Positions 1 to 8,529 of a stretch of 64,000 nucleotides of DNA are shown piece after piece (positions within the stretch are counted from its first letter, which is position 1; each line of letters begins with the position of its first letter). The position numbers and the translations under genes are program-made. The DNA comes from Armatimonadota bacterium (lineage in GTDB: Bacteria; Armatimonadota; Fimbriimonadia; Fimbriimonadales; Fimbriimonadaceae), in assembly GCA_018268255.1 (NCBI GenBank), contig JAFDWX010000007.1:151178-215177 (forward strand), given 5' to 3'. The notes beneath the pieces were generated by a model. The model was not told where the DNA came from, did not search any database, and saw nothing but the letters and a program-made list of their open reading frames with translations.

Positions 1-1642
1 TCACTAAGACTTTATTCGCTCGGGCCGCAGTTGACAATCGGTGGGCGATGGTTACGGTGGTTCGATCCACCATTAGTTCGTCGAGTGCCTGCTGAACTGC
101 TTTTTCGCTCAGCGGGTCGAGGTTGCTTGTTGCTTCATCAAGAAGCAAAATATGCGGCTTGCGAATGAACGCTCGAGCGATAGAAATCCGCTGGGCCTCT
201 CCTCCCGAAACCCTGACTCCCCGTTCTCCGAGGACTTCGCCAAGCTGTTCAGGCATGGTCCGAACGAATTCGGCATGAGCGGCCTTGATCGCCTCCCAGA
301 TCTCATCCTCCGTCGCATCTGGCTTGCCGATTCGGATGTTCTCGCCAATCGTGCCTGCGAACAGGAACGTCTGCTGGGGAACAACGCCTATTTGGGACCG
401 AAGCCAGCTCGTCTGCAACGTGCGGACGTCCTTCCCATCAAACAAGATCTGTCCGCTCGTGGGTTCGTAATATCGTAGAAGCAGGTCAGCCAAAGTGGAT
501 TTTCCCGAACCGCTGGGACCCACTAAAGCAAGCGATTGTCCCGGCTCAAGCACGAAGGAGACTCCCTTCAGCGCTTCCGTTCCATCGGGATAGGTGAATT
601 TCACGTCCCGAAATTCGATCTTGCCATGGAACGGCTCGATGATCTCCGATCCGGGTTCGTCCAACAACACGTCCGGCACGTCAAGAACTTCCTCGCAAAT
701 ATGCTTGGATGCTGCTTGAACCTGACTGATGGTTTGTCGCATGGACGCCCAACTCCGGAAGCCCTGGTTCACCGTATCCAGCGCCAAGAGAAAGGCGGTG
801 AGATCGGCCACTTCCAACTTGTCGTTCTTAACCAGATATGCGCACACGAGAACCACAAGGGCGATTCCGACTGCACCGATAAGCTCCACCAGCGGCTTGA
901 GAGAGGCGATGCGCCGCACCGCCGCCATCTGGCTCCGAAAGGTGAAATCGACGAGTTCCGTGTAGCGATCCGTGACGCGGTCTTCTGCGCCGAATGCTTT
1001 CACAATCCGGGTTCCGTGCAGAGTGTCCTGAGTCATCGCGTTAAGGATTGCCAAGTCGGTTTGAACCTGGGCTTGAGCCGCACGCATCTTTCTGGCATTC
1101 CTTTGGATGACAAAGGAAAGCAGCGGCAAAACAGCCAGACTCACAACGAAGAGCTGGGGATGGATAATCGCTGCCGTCACGCTGCCGATGACGATCTTGA
1201 GAGGTCCATCTATCGAATCTTTCAGGGTGGTCGTCGCGCTTTGGTAGACGTTGACGTCGTTCGTCAGCACGCTCTGGAGTGCTCCACTTCGCTTTTCATT
1301 GAAGTAGCTGATCGGCAGTTGCTGAAGCTTACGAAAGAGCCGAACCCTTAAGGAAGCCGTCAATCTCTGGCCAGCTTTGCTTAGCAGATAGGACTGGCCC
1401 ATGGTGAACCAGTACTTCACTACAAAAAGGGCGATCACACTCAGGCTGAGGAAAACAAGCTTTCCGGAATCCTTCGCCTGGACTGCGGACACCACGTGTT
1501 TGACCAAGAAAATGAGCCCGCCCGCCAGAATCGATGCCAACGCCGAACAAATCAAGCCCGACGTGATCAAGCGACGCTGTTCGTACAGATCGGCTGTGAT
1601 CCGGGGATCAATTTTGTTCAGGACATAAAAGAGTGGGTTCAT
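1..1642 (-). CDS. ABC-type exporter, fused permease and ATPase (3' end cut by window edge)
   Basis: Half-transporter of the MsbA/lipid and multidrug export type: an N-terminal six-helix membrane domain (about residues 1-320) followed by an ATP-binding domain. Read on the minus strand it shows Walker A (GPSGSGKST), the signature VSGGEAQR, Walker B (ILLLDEATSNLD) and the switch His in IAHRLST. About 547 residues are visible; the last few tens lie beyond base 1. ATG at 1642 directly follows the TAG of the upstream creatininase gene, so the two are translationally coupled. The substrate cannot be told from the sequence; lipid or peptide export are the usual roles of this architecture. Confidence 0.93.
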   Translation of the reverse strand, partial: MNPLFYVLNKIDPRITADLYEQRRLITSGLICSALASILAGGLIFLVKHVVSAVQAKDSGKLVFLSLSVIALFVVKYWFTMGQSYLLSKAGQRLTASLRVRLFRKLQQLPISYFNEKRSGALQSVLTNDVNVYQSATTTLKDSIDGPLKIVIGSVTAAIIHPQLFVVSLAVLPLLSFVIQRNARKMRAAQAQVQTDLAILNAMTQDTLHGTRIVKAFGAEDRVTDRYTELVDFTFRSQMAAVRRIASLKPLVELIGAVGIALVVLVCAYLVKNDKLEVADLTAFLLALDTVNQGFRSWASMRQTISQVQAASKHICEEVLDVPDVLLDEPGSEIIEPFHGKIEFRDVKFTYPDGTEALKGVSFVLEPGQSLALVGPSGSGKSTLADLLLRYYEPTSGQILFDGKDVRTLQTSWLRSQIGVVPQQTFLFAGTIGENIRIGKPDATEDEIWEAIKAAHAEFVRTMPEQLGEVLGERGVRVSGGEAQRISIARAFIRKPHILLLDEATSNLDPLSEKAVQQALDELMVDRTTVTIAHRLSTAARANKVLV

Positions 1643-2395
1643 CTAGAGTGGAGGGAGTGATTTGAGGACATATCCGGACGCCAGCGCGGACATTTCCTGT
1701 ACGGCGCTAACTATTGCAGCGTTGAGGATCTTCTCGCCTTTTTCCTTGGTTGCCAACGTTGCGTAGCCGTAGGAGCCCTCCTCGGTAATCTCGTCGAACA
1801 TCTGAATCATCCCCCGCAGGCTCGGCTCGAATTCCATCCCATCGCTGCGGAGTTTGTCCGCTCTAACTAGATCCGGCCGCACAGCCAACATCATGCTCGC
1901 CTCCGCTTCACAGGCGTGACGGATGCCCTTGAGCGGCCCTTCCATGATTTCGGCGACCGTGTCTTCGCAATAGGCGAAGTAACCCGAGTGTCCGACCATG
2001 ATCTCGCGATCCTTCTCCTTGATGCTTCTGAGCGTAATTCCATTGAGTTCGGTGTTTCCCCCATGCCCATTGAGCACAAAGAACTTCCAGAATCCATGGC
2101 GACGAAGGCTACTCACAACTTGGGTAAGAGCTTCTTGATAGCCCTGCATGGAGTTCGAGAGGCTGCCGTCGAACGCCAGATGGTGCCCAGAACCGCCTAA
2201 CCAAAGTGTGGGGGTCAGCAACACCTTATCCGGAATCTGCTTCTCGATTTGCTCGGCGACATGGGTCACCAAAATCGAATCCGTGAATAGCGGTAAGTGC
2301 GGGCCATGCTGCTCCAGCGATCCGGTCGGGATCAAAACGACAACGTCGCGAGAGAGAGCAGAGATATCGGGCCAAGTCGCGTGCGCGAGCACCAT
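1643..2395 (-). CDS. Creatininase-family amidohydrolase
   Basis: A 250-residue protein of the creatininase / MftE / FAPy-deformylase family, metal-dependent cyclic amide or formamide hydrolases. Family metal ligands are visible in TGSLEQHGPHLPLFTD (Glu, His, Asp near residues 28-42), in NGHGGN (about 110-115) and in the HACEAEASMM stretch. Length matches the family. It lies between a sigma factor gene (15 bp upstream) and the ABC exporter (abutting), all on the minus strand, so probably one transcript. No mycofactocin genes are in view, so the MftE role is not supported; the actual substrate is unknown. Confidence 0.88.
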   Translation of the reverse strand: MVLAHATWPDISALSRDVVVLIPTGSLEQHGPHLPLFTDSILVTHVAEQIEKQIPDKVLLTPTLWLGGSGHHLAFDGSLSNSMQGYQEALTQVVSSLRRHGFWKFFVLNGHGGNTELNGITLRSIKEKDREIMVGHSGYFAYCEDTVAEIMEGPLKGIRHACEAEASMMLAVRPDLVRADKLRSDGMEFEPSLRGMIQMFDEITEEGSYGYATLATKEKGEKILNAAIVSAVQEMSALASGYVLKSLPPL

Positions 2396-2410
2396 TCCCC
2401 GATTATGGCT

Positions 2411-3262
2411 TTATCCGTTAAGCAGGTCTTTGAGTCTGCGGCGCTGGGCCACGGCACGAAGCTTCTTGATCGCTTGGATTTCAATTTGCCGGATGCGTTC
2501 CCTCGAGATCTGGAGTTCCTTGGCCAACTCCTCGCGCATTCCCATCGCTTCCTCGTCTTCCATGCGGAGACGGCAGCTCATCACGCGTCGCTCCCGGTCA
2601 CTCAACTCCGCAAAAATCTTCTTGAGTTCTTCGCTCATTTCCTCAGTAAGCACTTCAGCCTCCGGATTACCCGCGGCTTCATCTCTGAGGAGGTTGCCCA
2701 GTGTGGAATTATCGCTATCGCCAACTTTCATATCCAGCGACAGGAGTTCCTGGGAGGATTGGATCAAGTTGAGAAGCTTCTTCGGGCTGATCCCGATCGA
2801 GCTTGCGATCTGCTCCGTAGTGGGATCTTTACCAAGTTCGCGGACGAGCCTCGTCCGTTCCTTTTCGACTCTGCGAAGGCACTGGGACACGTGAGCTGGG
2901 AGCCGGATGGCCTTCGCCTTGTTGTCTAGAGCTCGACCAATCGACTGGCGGATCCAGTGGGTGGCGTATGTGGAGAACCGGAATCCTTTCTCGGGATCAA
3001 AGCGCTCGACGGCGTGCATCAGCCCAATTGCGCCCTCCTGAATGAGGTCCTCGAGCGCAATGGAGCGCGATCGATATGATTTGGCGATATTTATCACCAA
3101 TCTCATATTCGATTCCACTAGCCTCTGCCTGGCTACCTGGTCACCCCGTTGCGCCGCTTTCGTCAGAGAAACTTCTTCCTCCGGCGTCAACAGCGGCGTT
3201 TGAGTTAATCGCCCCAGATAGCTCGGTACAGCGTCTTCATGATCCATCCACTCGTGATGCAT
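2411..3262 (-). CDS. RNA polymerase sigma-70 family factor (RpoD/group 2 type)
   Basis: A 283-residue sigma factor with regions 1.2 (PSYLGRLTQTPLLTPEEE), 2 (ALEDLIQEGAIGLMHAVERFD and FSTYATHWIRQSIGRAL), 3 and 4 (ISRERIRQIEIQAIKKLR, the -35 binding helix-turn-helix). It lacks the long acidic region 1.1 of a primary housekeeping sigma, so it is more like a group 2 or short primary-like factor. ATG at 3262 is preceded on the minus strand by a GAGGGG ribosome-binding site. It heads a likely operon with the creatininase and ABC exporter genes. Its regulon cannot be read from this sequence. Confidence 0.95.
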   Translation of the reverse strand: MHHEWMDHEDAVPSYLGRLTQTPLLTPEEEVSLTKAAQRGDQVARQRLVESNMRLVINIAKSYRSRSIALEDLIQEGAIGLMHAVERFDPEKGFRFSTYATHWIRQSIGRALDNKAKAIRLPAHVSQCLRRVEKERTRLVRELGKDPTTEQIASSIGISPKKLLNLIQSSQELLSLDMKVGDSDNSTLGNLLRDEAAGNPEAEVLTEEMSEELKKIFAELSDRERRVMSCRLRMEDEEAMGMREELAKELQISRERIRQIEIQAIKKLRAVAQRRRLKDLLNG

Positions 3263-3571
3263 CGATCCCCTCGGTCCCCTCGCCTATCTACTCATTCCAT
3301 ATCGGCGAGTTCAATCTCCACGGTGGGGCAAATATATTGCAAAGAAGAACCACCCGCATGGCCGTGAATAATTGAGTGAACCGTTATACTTGACGATAGA
3401 TTCGTAACCCGTGTTCGCCCCGTTGCACCATAAATTATTGGAAATCGGGAACTTTTCGGGATATAAATCTAGTTTGGCAACCCTCAATTGAATTCGGGGA
3501 AAATCCCGCAAAAATGTGAAAATTTACAGAAAATCAGGACTTTTTGCCGGGTTGAGACATGAGAGCCTTCC
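3263..3571. other. Divergent intergenic region (309 bp), promoters only
   Basis: AT-richer than its surroundings, between the divergent sigma-factor and SpoIIM-like genes. No credible ORF or RNA gene is seen. It should hold promoters for both. On the plus strand TTGGAA and TATAAA are separated by 18 bases within 3438-3470, a weak candidate for the spoIIM-like gene. I see no clear operator or riboswitch. Confidence 0.5.
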
Positions 3572-4546
3572 ATGAATGAAACTGAGTTTGTCGAAAAGCG
3601 GCGCCAGCGCTGGGACCGATTGAGTTATCTCGCGCGCAAGGCGGACGTCACGGTCCAAGCGCTCAATCCGGCTGAGCTCGTCGAGTTCGTCAGCTTGTAC
3701 CGATCCACATGTGCTGATCTGGCTCGCGTCAGAGGCGAATCGAGCAACTACGGCCTGATGGTAGAGCTCAACGCCTTGGTCGGCCTGGCTTACGGCGTGC
3801 TCTATCGCCGAACCCGAAAGTCTGCCAAGGAAACCGTCCTGGAAATCCTGTTGACGGTGGCTCAGACTTTCCGGAAGTGCAAGAACTTCGTCCTTGCAAG
3901 CCTGCTGATCACGCTTCTCAGTGGAGGAGTTTCTTTTTCTCTGCTCTCGACCAGGAAGGATGTTCGCGATCAGATTATCGACGCGCGAGAGGTGCCCCTT
4001 TTCAAACGGTGGCAGGAAGGCAAGCACGATGACCGGTCTGGCGAGGAGAATGGTCTGGCGTGGGCTTTTTACGCCAGTAACAACCCGCGGGTCTCGATGA
4101 TCCAGACGGGAGTCGGCTTAGCAACAGGCGGTTTGTTCTCCACGATGATGGCAGTCAATCTGGGTCGCCAGTTGGGAGCGCTCAGCCATGAGATGGCCGT
4201 CGTGGGGAAACTCGGGTGGTTCTTCTCCCAGATCATGCCTCACGGGGCCACCGAGTTGTTTGGGGCGATTATCTCTGGGGCTGCCGGGTTGGTGCTTGGC
4301 TGGGCGATTATCTCTCCTGGACGTCGGACACGTCTGCAGGCTCTCAAGGAGGAAGGCAGGGATGCGATGGTTCTTGCGGGTCTCTCCATCACGATGATGT
4401 TTATCGCCGCGCCGTTCGAAGCGTTCTTCAGCTTCAACCCGCAGTTTCCTTCTTGGCTCAAGGCGATCGTTGGCATCATTGTGCTCGCCTCTTGGCTCAT
4501 GTATTTCCTCACGTATGGCCAAAAAGAAGAGGGCCGGCGGGGGTAA
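3572..4546 (+). CDS. SpoIIM-like (DUF95) integral membrane protein
   Basis: A 324-residue membrane protein. The first 100 residues are soluble and charged (RQRWDRLSYLARKADV, LYRSTCADLARVRGES), as in the stage II sporulation protein M family (COG1300), and are followed by a core of about five hydrophobic helices. In non-sporulating bacteria the family is usually found with an RDD protein, a MoxR ATPase and DUF58 proteins; those are absent here and the downstream neighbour is an MlaE-type permease. Function outside sporulation is unknown. A stem (GGGCCGGC/GCCGGCCC, 4532-4556) spans the stop codon, without a T-run. Confidence 0.85.
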   Translation: MNETEFVEKRRQRWDRLSYLARKADVTVQALNPAELVEFVSLYRSTCADLARVRGESSNYGLMVELNALVGLAYGVLYRRTRKSAKETVLEILLTVAQTFRKCKNFVLASLLITLLSGGVSFSLLSTRKDVRDQIIDAREVPLFKRWQEGKHDDRSGEENGLAWAFYASNNPRVSMIQTGVGLATGGLFSTMMAVNLGRQLGALSHEMAVVGKLGWFFSQIMPHGATELFGAIISGAAGLVLGWAIISPGRRTRLQALKEEGRDAMVLAGLSITMMFIAAPFEAFFSFNPQFPSWLKAIVGIIVLASWLMYFLTYGQKEEGRRG

Positions 4547-4801
4547 GCCGGCCCGTGTGGAGGGAGTTCGAACGGCGTGGGGTGGGCCGTTCTCGTCGGG
4601 GTTCCGTGGTTCAGTGTGTCTCGGGTTCTTTGTTCGGCCCCACGGGGTTGGGGCACCGACAGAGTTGGATTTCCCGGTCTTGCGACAGGATTCCCTACGC
4701 AATGTGCGGGTGTTGACGCGACAAAACGCGAATACAGAACGTTTACGCGCGTCAACTTGCTTGCTAGTACAGGCAATCCAATTAGGGTACGGTTGCTTCC
4801 G

Positions 4802-5575
4802 ATGGCAAAAACGCTTGGAGTAGCTGACCCGATCAAGGCGTTTTTCACCTTTGTGGGAGAAACTGCGCTGATCGGCTGGGACGCTGGTAAGCGCATTTGG
4901 GCGCATCCCCGCGAGATCGGCGAAACCGTTGGGCAGATGTCGTTCATCGGAGTGAACTCCATTCCCATCGTCGCACTCACCACCTTTTTTTCTGGATCGG
5001 TGCTTGCGCTGTATTCAACTCAGCTATTGGTGCGCTACGGAACCGGTTCTCTTGCTGGTGCGGCGATTGGTCTCGCCGTAACTCGGGAAATCGCGCCGGT
5101 CCTCAGCGGCATTATGGTTGCGGCTCGGTGCGGGTCGGCGATGGCTGCCCAGATAGGCACGATGGCGGTGACAGAGCAGATCGATGCCTTGCGTGCGTTA
5201 AATGTCCATCCGACGAACTATTTGGTGATTCCTCGGTGCATAGCGGGCGTGACCATGCTTCCCATCCTCTGCCTGATCGGAGTCTACGCTGGCATCGCGG
5301 GCGGAGCACTAGTTTCGGTCTCCGGTGGCATTCCCTATGGCGCGTTCATGATCTCGCTTAGGCAGTTTGTGGAGCCTTGGGACATCCTCGGAGGGCTCAT
5401 CAAGAGCTTGGCCTTCGGTCTGATTACGGCGCTGGTCGCCTGCCAACAGGGCTTGCGCACCCAAGGAGGCGCGGTCGGAGTGGGACGCTCGACCACCAAC
5501 ACGGTTGTGATCTCAATGGTTTTGATCTATATCGCCAACTACTTCTTGGCCGCAATCCTCTACACGGGCCGATAG
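4802..5575 (+). CDS. MlaE/YrbE-family lipid ABC transporter permease
   Basis: A 257-residue permease of the MlaE family, which with MlaF (ATPase) and MlaD (MCE protein) moves phospholipids between the inner and outer membranes. Typical sequence: VGQMSFIGVNSIPIV, the LGREIAPVLSGIMVAARCGSA-like stretch after about residue 95, GTMAVTEQIDAL and a C-terminal GLRTQGGAVGVGRSTT. The frame is open from 4577, but ATG at 4802 gives the usual family length and start (MAKTLGV). No mlaF or mlaD follows; the next gene is on the other strand. A TACGGT hexamer lies 8 bases before the start. The organism's other Mla genes must be elsewhere. Confidence 0.93.
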   Translation: MAKTLGVADPIKAFFTFVGETALIGWDAGKRIWAHPREIGETVGQMSFIGVNSIPIVALTTFFSGSVLALYSTQLLVRYGTGSLAGAAIGLAVTREIAPVLSGIMVAARCGSAMAAQIGTMAVTEQIDALRALNVHPTNYLVIPRCIAGVTMLPILCLIGVYAGIAGGALVSVSGGIPYGAFMISLRQFVEPWDILGGLIKSLAFGLITALVACQQGLRTQGGAVGVGRSTTNTVVISMVLIYIANYFLAAILYTGR

Positions 5576-5581
5576 CACCAA

Positions 5582-6841
5582 TCACTTCGTCAATGGACAC
5601 CCGATGATCTCGGACTCAGTGCTTCGGCTTCTGGACCGCGATCCGGTAACCGGGAAGTTATCGTTGTGGGCATAGCGGACCGTATTCACATCCTTTACGT
5701 TAAATGGGCTGCCCAGGGCCGGTTGCATTACGGATGGGAATATGGAAGCATGCGGAAGCCCGAGAGCGTGACCCAACTCATGGATCCACAAATCGGTTGT
5801 GCCTTGGAAGCTTGGCATTCCAACAACCGTTGCGCTGCTCTGCTCTAGGCCACTGAAATAGCTCTGGCAGTAGCCGATGGCGTTCGGCGACGAGGTTCTG
5901 CGGTACTCGTCGATCAGCGCTTGACTTACTTGAACGGCAATATCTGCAGACTCAGATGAGTTGCTGGGGATTTCGCGAAACTTAATGCGGTTGTCACTTC
6001 GATTTTGCCACGCGCTCATCGCCGATCGAATCGCTTCAATGCCTCCTTCAGTAAGTTCCGGCGAATCGACAATCCTAACGACCAACGGGTAATGAGTCCA
6101 ATGACGCAGTGCTGTGGAGTCGGCGTAGTGGCCGACAAAAGTTGGCGAGATCGATGTGCCCGATCCTGAAGTGAGTTCGTTGGTGACCGAAAGCACAAAG
6201 TGCTGCACAAACGAGCCATTGTTAACGACGGCCTCTATATGCCCCAGTCCGTCCCAGAGTCCATAGACTCCAGCGCCTGCTGGCCTCATCGAATCATCGA
6301 ATGTCGCGTAGGAAACGTTGTTGGAATCGATAGGAGTTAAATTCCCATCACGGTCGGAACCCATCAGCGCAAGGTTCGTGGGAGCATCCGCGTAGTTGCT
6401 CGTCACTGGGTTATTGGGATCAGTCCGTACATCTCGGTACGAAGTATCGGGTTCCAAGTTCCCGGCGTTAAAGACAATCCGCCCATCGGAGACCTGACCA
6501 TCCAAGGTCGGCGTGCCCTCCATCAGCAACCAACCCGTCCCCCCTGAGCCTACGTAGTACTTAACGTCAACCGGAGCTGACGTGAGTTCGACGGAATTGG
6601 GGAAGTCCACTTGGACCGTTTGAGTCGAAGTGGGTCTATCAACGGTCACGGATTCGCCGTTGAGCGTGAACACGACAGAACCGGCTGAGGAAGTCGAGGT
6701 TATGGCTCGCGAGACATCCCAAGTGAAAACGATAGATGCTGGGTATCCCGTGCTTCCGCCTGAGGCTCGGCCACCACCTCCGCAACCCTGGATGACGCTA
6801 CAGGCAACCACCGCCGCCAAACCCACTTTCCACAACTTCAT
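5582..6841 (-). CDS. Lipoprotein, matrixin-like zinc metalloprotease
   Basis: A 419-residue lipoprotein. A signal peptide ends in a lipobox (VIQGC, Cys about 20) followed by a Gly/Ser-rich linker. Near residue 355 is HELGHALGLPH, the HExxHxxGxxH zinc motif of metzincins, followed by a Met (PSVMQP) that fits the Met-turn, as in matrixin (M10) peptidases. Residues between about 40 and 250 look like a beta-rich, Ser/Thr-rich region of unknown role. It is expected on the cell surface or in the periplasm. The target is unknown. TAGTAT lies 10 bases before the ATG. Confidence 0.9.
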   Translation of the reverse strand: MKLWKVGLAAVVACSVIQGCGGGGRASGGSTGYPASIVFTWDVSRAITSTSSAGSVVFTLNGESVTVDRPTSTQTVQVDFPNSVELTSAPVDVKYYVGSGGTGWLLMEGTPTLDGQVSDGRIVFNAGNLEPDTSYRDVRTDPNNPVTSNYADAPTNLALMGSDRDGNLTPIDSNNVSYATFDDSMRPAGAGVYGLWDGLGHIEAVVNNGSFVQHFVLSVTNELTSGSGTSISPTFVGHYADSTALRHWTHYPLVVRIVDSPELTEGGIEAIRSAMSAWQNRSDNRIKFREIPSNSSESADIAVQVSQALIDEYRRTSSPNAIGYCQSYFSGLEQSSATVVGMPSFQGTTDLWIHELGHALGLPHASIFPSVMQPALGSPFNVKDVNTVRYAHNDNFPVTGSRSRSRSTESEIIGCPLTK

Positions 6842-6879
6842 AATCGCCAGGATACTACCGGATCACCTCGTTGCTCCAG

Positions 6880-7500
6880 CTAGGATGGAGGTTCGGCTGC
6901 TCTCCACCTCTTCAAAAACCTGTCCTGTGGAGTAAGGCGAGTTACGGCATCCCACAAGATCATTATTCTGGAAGGATGTACGGCAAAATCCTGTCCGTCT
7001 CGTTTCGCCAATTCATGATAGTAGCGAAATCGTGTCGCCGCTCGGATCGGCCCTAAATCGACATGATGTTTGCCGTGGAATGCCAGCTTGATCGCGATAT
7101 CTTCACCGGCGAATGGTTCGAAGGCATCGTTGACACTTTTGGAAAATGAAATCAACACGCCCCACATGATTGCGGCAACGACGATACTGGGATGCCCCAA
7201 AAACAGAGCCAGAATTGCACCGATGAGGTGCAACCATCTTGGATAGCCTGAGACTTTGCAGAGCGGCAACGTTACGATCGTGAAATATAAGTACACCACG
7301 GCGGTGCCAGCCAAAGGAGCCACGAAAACTCGATTGTTCTGGAATCCTTCTCGGTCAACGATATAGGCGAGCCACGGCTTAAAAAAGACAAATGAAGGAA
7401 GCGTGTACCAAATTGTGGCGACTCTGGCCCGTCTGAACAACTCGTGCCAGTAATCGAGACCTTTGTCTAGAATCAGCTGATTTACATCGACCCCTGCCAT
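6880..7500 (-). CDS. Uncharacterised membrane protein
   Basis: A 206-residue protein with about four hydrophobic segments (for example WYTLPSFVFFKPWLAYIV, AGTAVVYLYFTIVTLPLC, LIGAILALFLGHPSIVVAAIMWGVLI) and a basic, soluble C-terminus from about residue 135. I do not recognise the family. It lies 24 bp downstream of the Gfo/Idh/MocA oxidoreductase gene on the same strand and may share its transcript. The internal pairing GKHHVDLGP and HELAKRDG do not match a motif known to me. Confidence 0.75.
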   Translation of the reverse strand: MAGVDVNQLILDKGLDYWHELFRRARVATIWYTLPSFVFFKPWLAYIVDREGFQNNRVFVAPLAGTAVVYLYFTIVTLPLCKVSGYPRWLHLIGAILALFLGHPSIVVAAIMWGVLISFSKSVNDAFEPFAGEDIAIKLAFHGKHHVDLGPIRAATRFRYYHELAKRDGQDFAVHPSRIMILWDAVTRLTPQDRFLKRWRAAEPPS

Positions 7501-7524
7501 GGGCGGCAGTTCACAGAATTTCGA

Positions 7525-8511
7525 TTACCTTGACTCGTCCGCAGGGAATTTCATCCCAGCGCTTTTTCGCATCTGGTCGAGAACCATCATGTTGCCCAAT
7601 GTGTCGTTCCAACTCATAAAGGGCACCTGCTTCTTATCCAATAGCTGCGCGACGACAATCGACTGATTACCCCAAAGGTGCGGTGGCCGCTTGATCTTGA
7701 TTTCCTCGGGTGCTCGGCCATTGAGCTGAACCACAACCTGGCCATCGCAGAACCATGGGCTCGTCACAATGATCGAACCGTACTCGCCGTAAATCGTGGC
7801 CATATTCTGGCTTTGCATGTGGACGGAGGTGTGGAACGTGCCTCTCAATCCGTTCGGAAACTCCATCAGGCCTGCACCATGAGCGTCGTACCCTTCATCC
7901 GAAAGGTGGGCGGTGTAGATGAGCTTCTGAGGCTCCTGTTCAGCAACCATCCGAATAAAGGAAACGGGATAGCAGCCGACGTCCATCAACGCCCCACCAC
8001 CTACCGAAGCATCCGCCCGGAAGTGAGGTCCCTTGCGGGATGTCGCGTAGCAAAAATCAGCGTGGACCATCAACGGCTTGCCAATGGTTCCATCCTTCAG
8101 AAGCTTCCGCACCTCGAGGGTCTGGGGGTGAACCCGGTACATAAAGGCTTCCATAAAGAAGACGTCTGCCTTCTTCACGGCGTCCAATGCCTGCTTGGCT
8201 TCGCGCAGATTCAGGGTGAATGGCTTCTCACATAGAATGTGCTTCCCTGCTTCGGCTGCTTTGATGGTCCACTCGCAGTGGAGATGGTGCGGCAGAGCGA
8301 TATACACCGCTTCGACGTTCGGATCACTCAAGACCTCTTCGTAGGTGCCGTAGGGAGTTCCGCCAAACTGCTCGGCAAACGCCTCAGCGACCTCCAGAGA
8401 TCGTGAACCAACCGCCACCACCGATCCGTGCTGGCAGAGCGGCACTCCCTCCGCAAACTTCCGCGCGATAGCGCCCGTACCGAGAATTCCCCACCTAAGT
8501 GCCGTAGCCAT
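7525..8511 (-). CDS. Gfo/Idh/MocA-family NAD(P)-dependent oxidoreductase
   Basis: A 328-residue dehydrogenase acting on sugars, inositols or related polyols. The Rossmann start RWGILGTGAIARKFA, the VEAVYIALPHHLH stretch and the catalytic-type EKP in HILCEKPFTLN (about residues 90-102) are diagnostic; a mixed alpha/beta C-terminal domain follows with DVGCYPVSF. It starts 18 bp after a sugar-type ABC permease gene, which suggests a shared job in carbohydrate use. The exact substrate cannot be predicted. Trans-1,2-dihydrobenzene-1,2-diol dehydrogenase-like members have the same length and style. Confidence 0.93.
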   Translation of the reverse strand: MATALRWGILGTGAIARKFAEGVPLCQHGSVVAVGSRSLEVAEAFAEQFGGTPYGTYEEVLSDPNVEAVYIALPHHLHCEWTIKAAEAGKHILCEKPFTLNLREAKQALDAVKKADVFFMEAFMYRVHPQTLEVRKLLKDGTIGKPLMVHADFCYATSRKGPHFRADASVGGGALMDVGCYPVSFIRMVAEQEPQKLIYTAHLSDEGYDAHGAGLMEFPNGLRGTFHTSVHMQSQNMATIYGEYGSIIVTSPWFCDGQVVVQLNGRAPEEIKIKRPPHLWGNQSIVVAQLLDKKQVPFMSWNDTLGNMMVLDQMRKSAGMKFPADESR

Positions 8512-8529
8512 GGCTTCAATTATCCTGGT

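Noticed and set aside
536-1351. A 271-codon plus-strand ORF
   Set aside because: It is the antisense shadow of the ABC exporter, whose Walker and signature motifs are intact on the minus strand.
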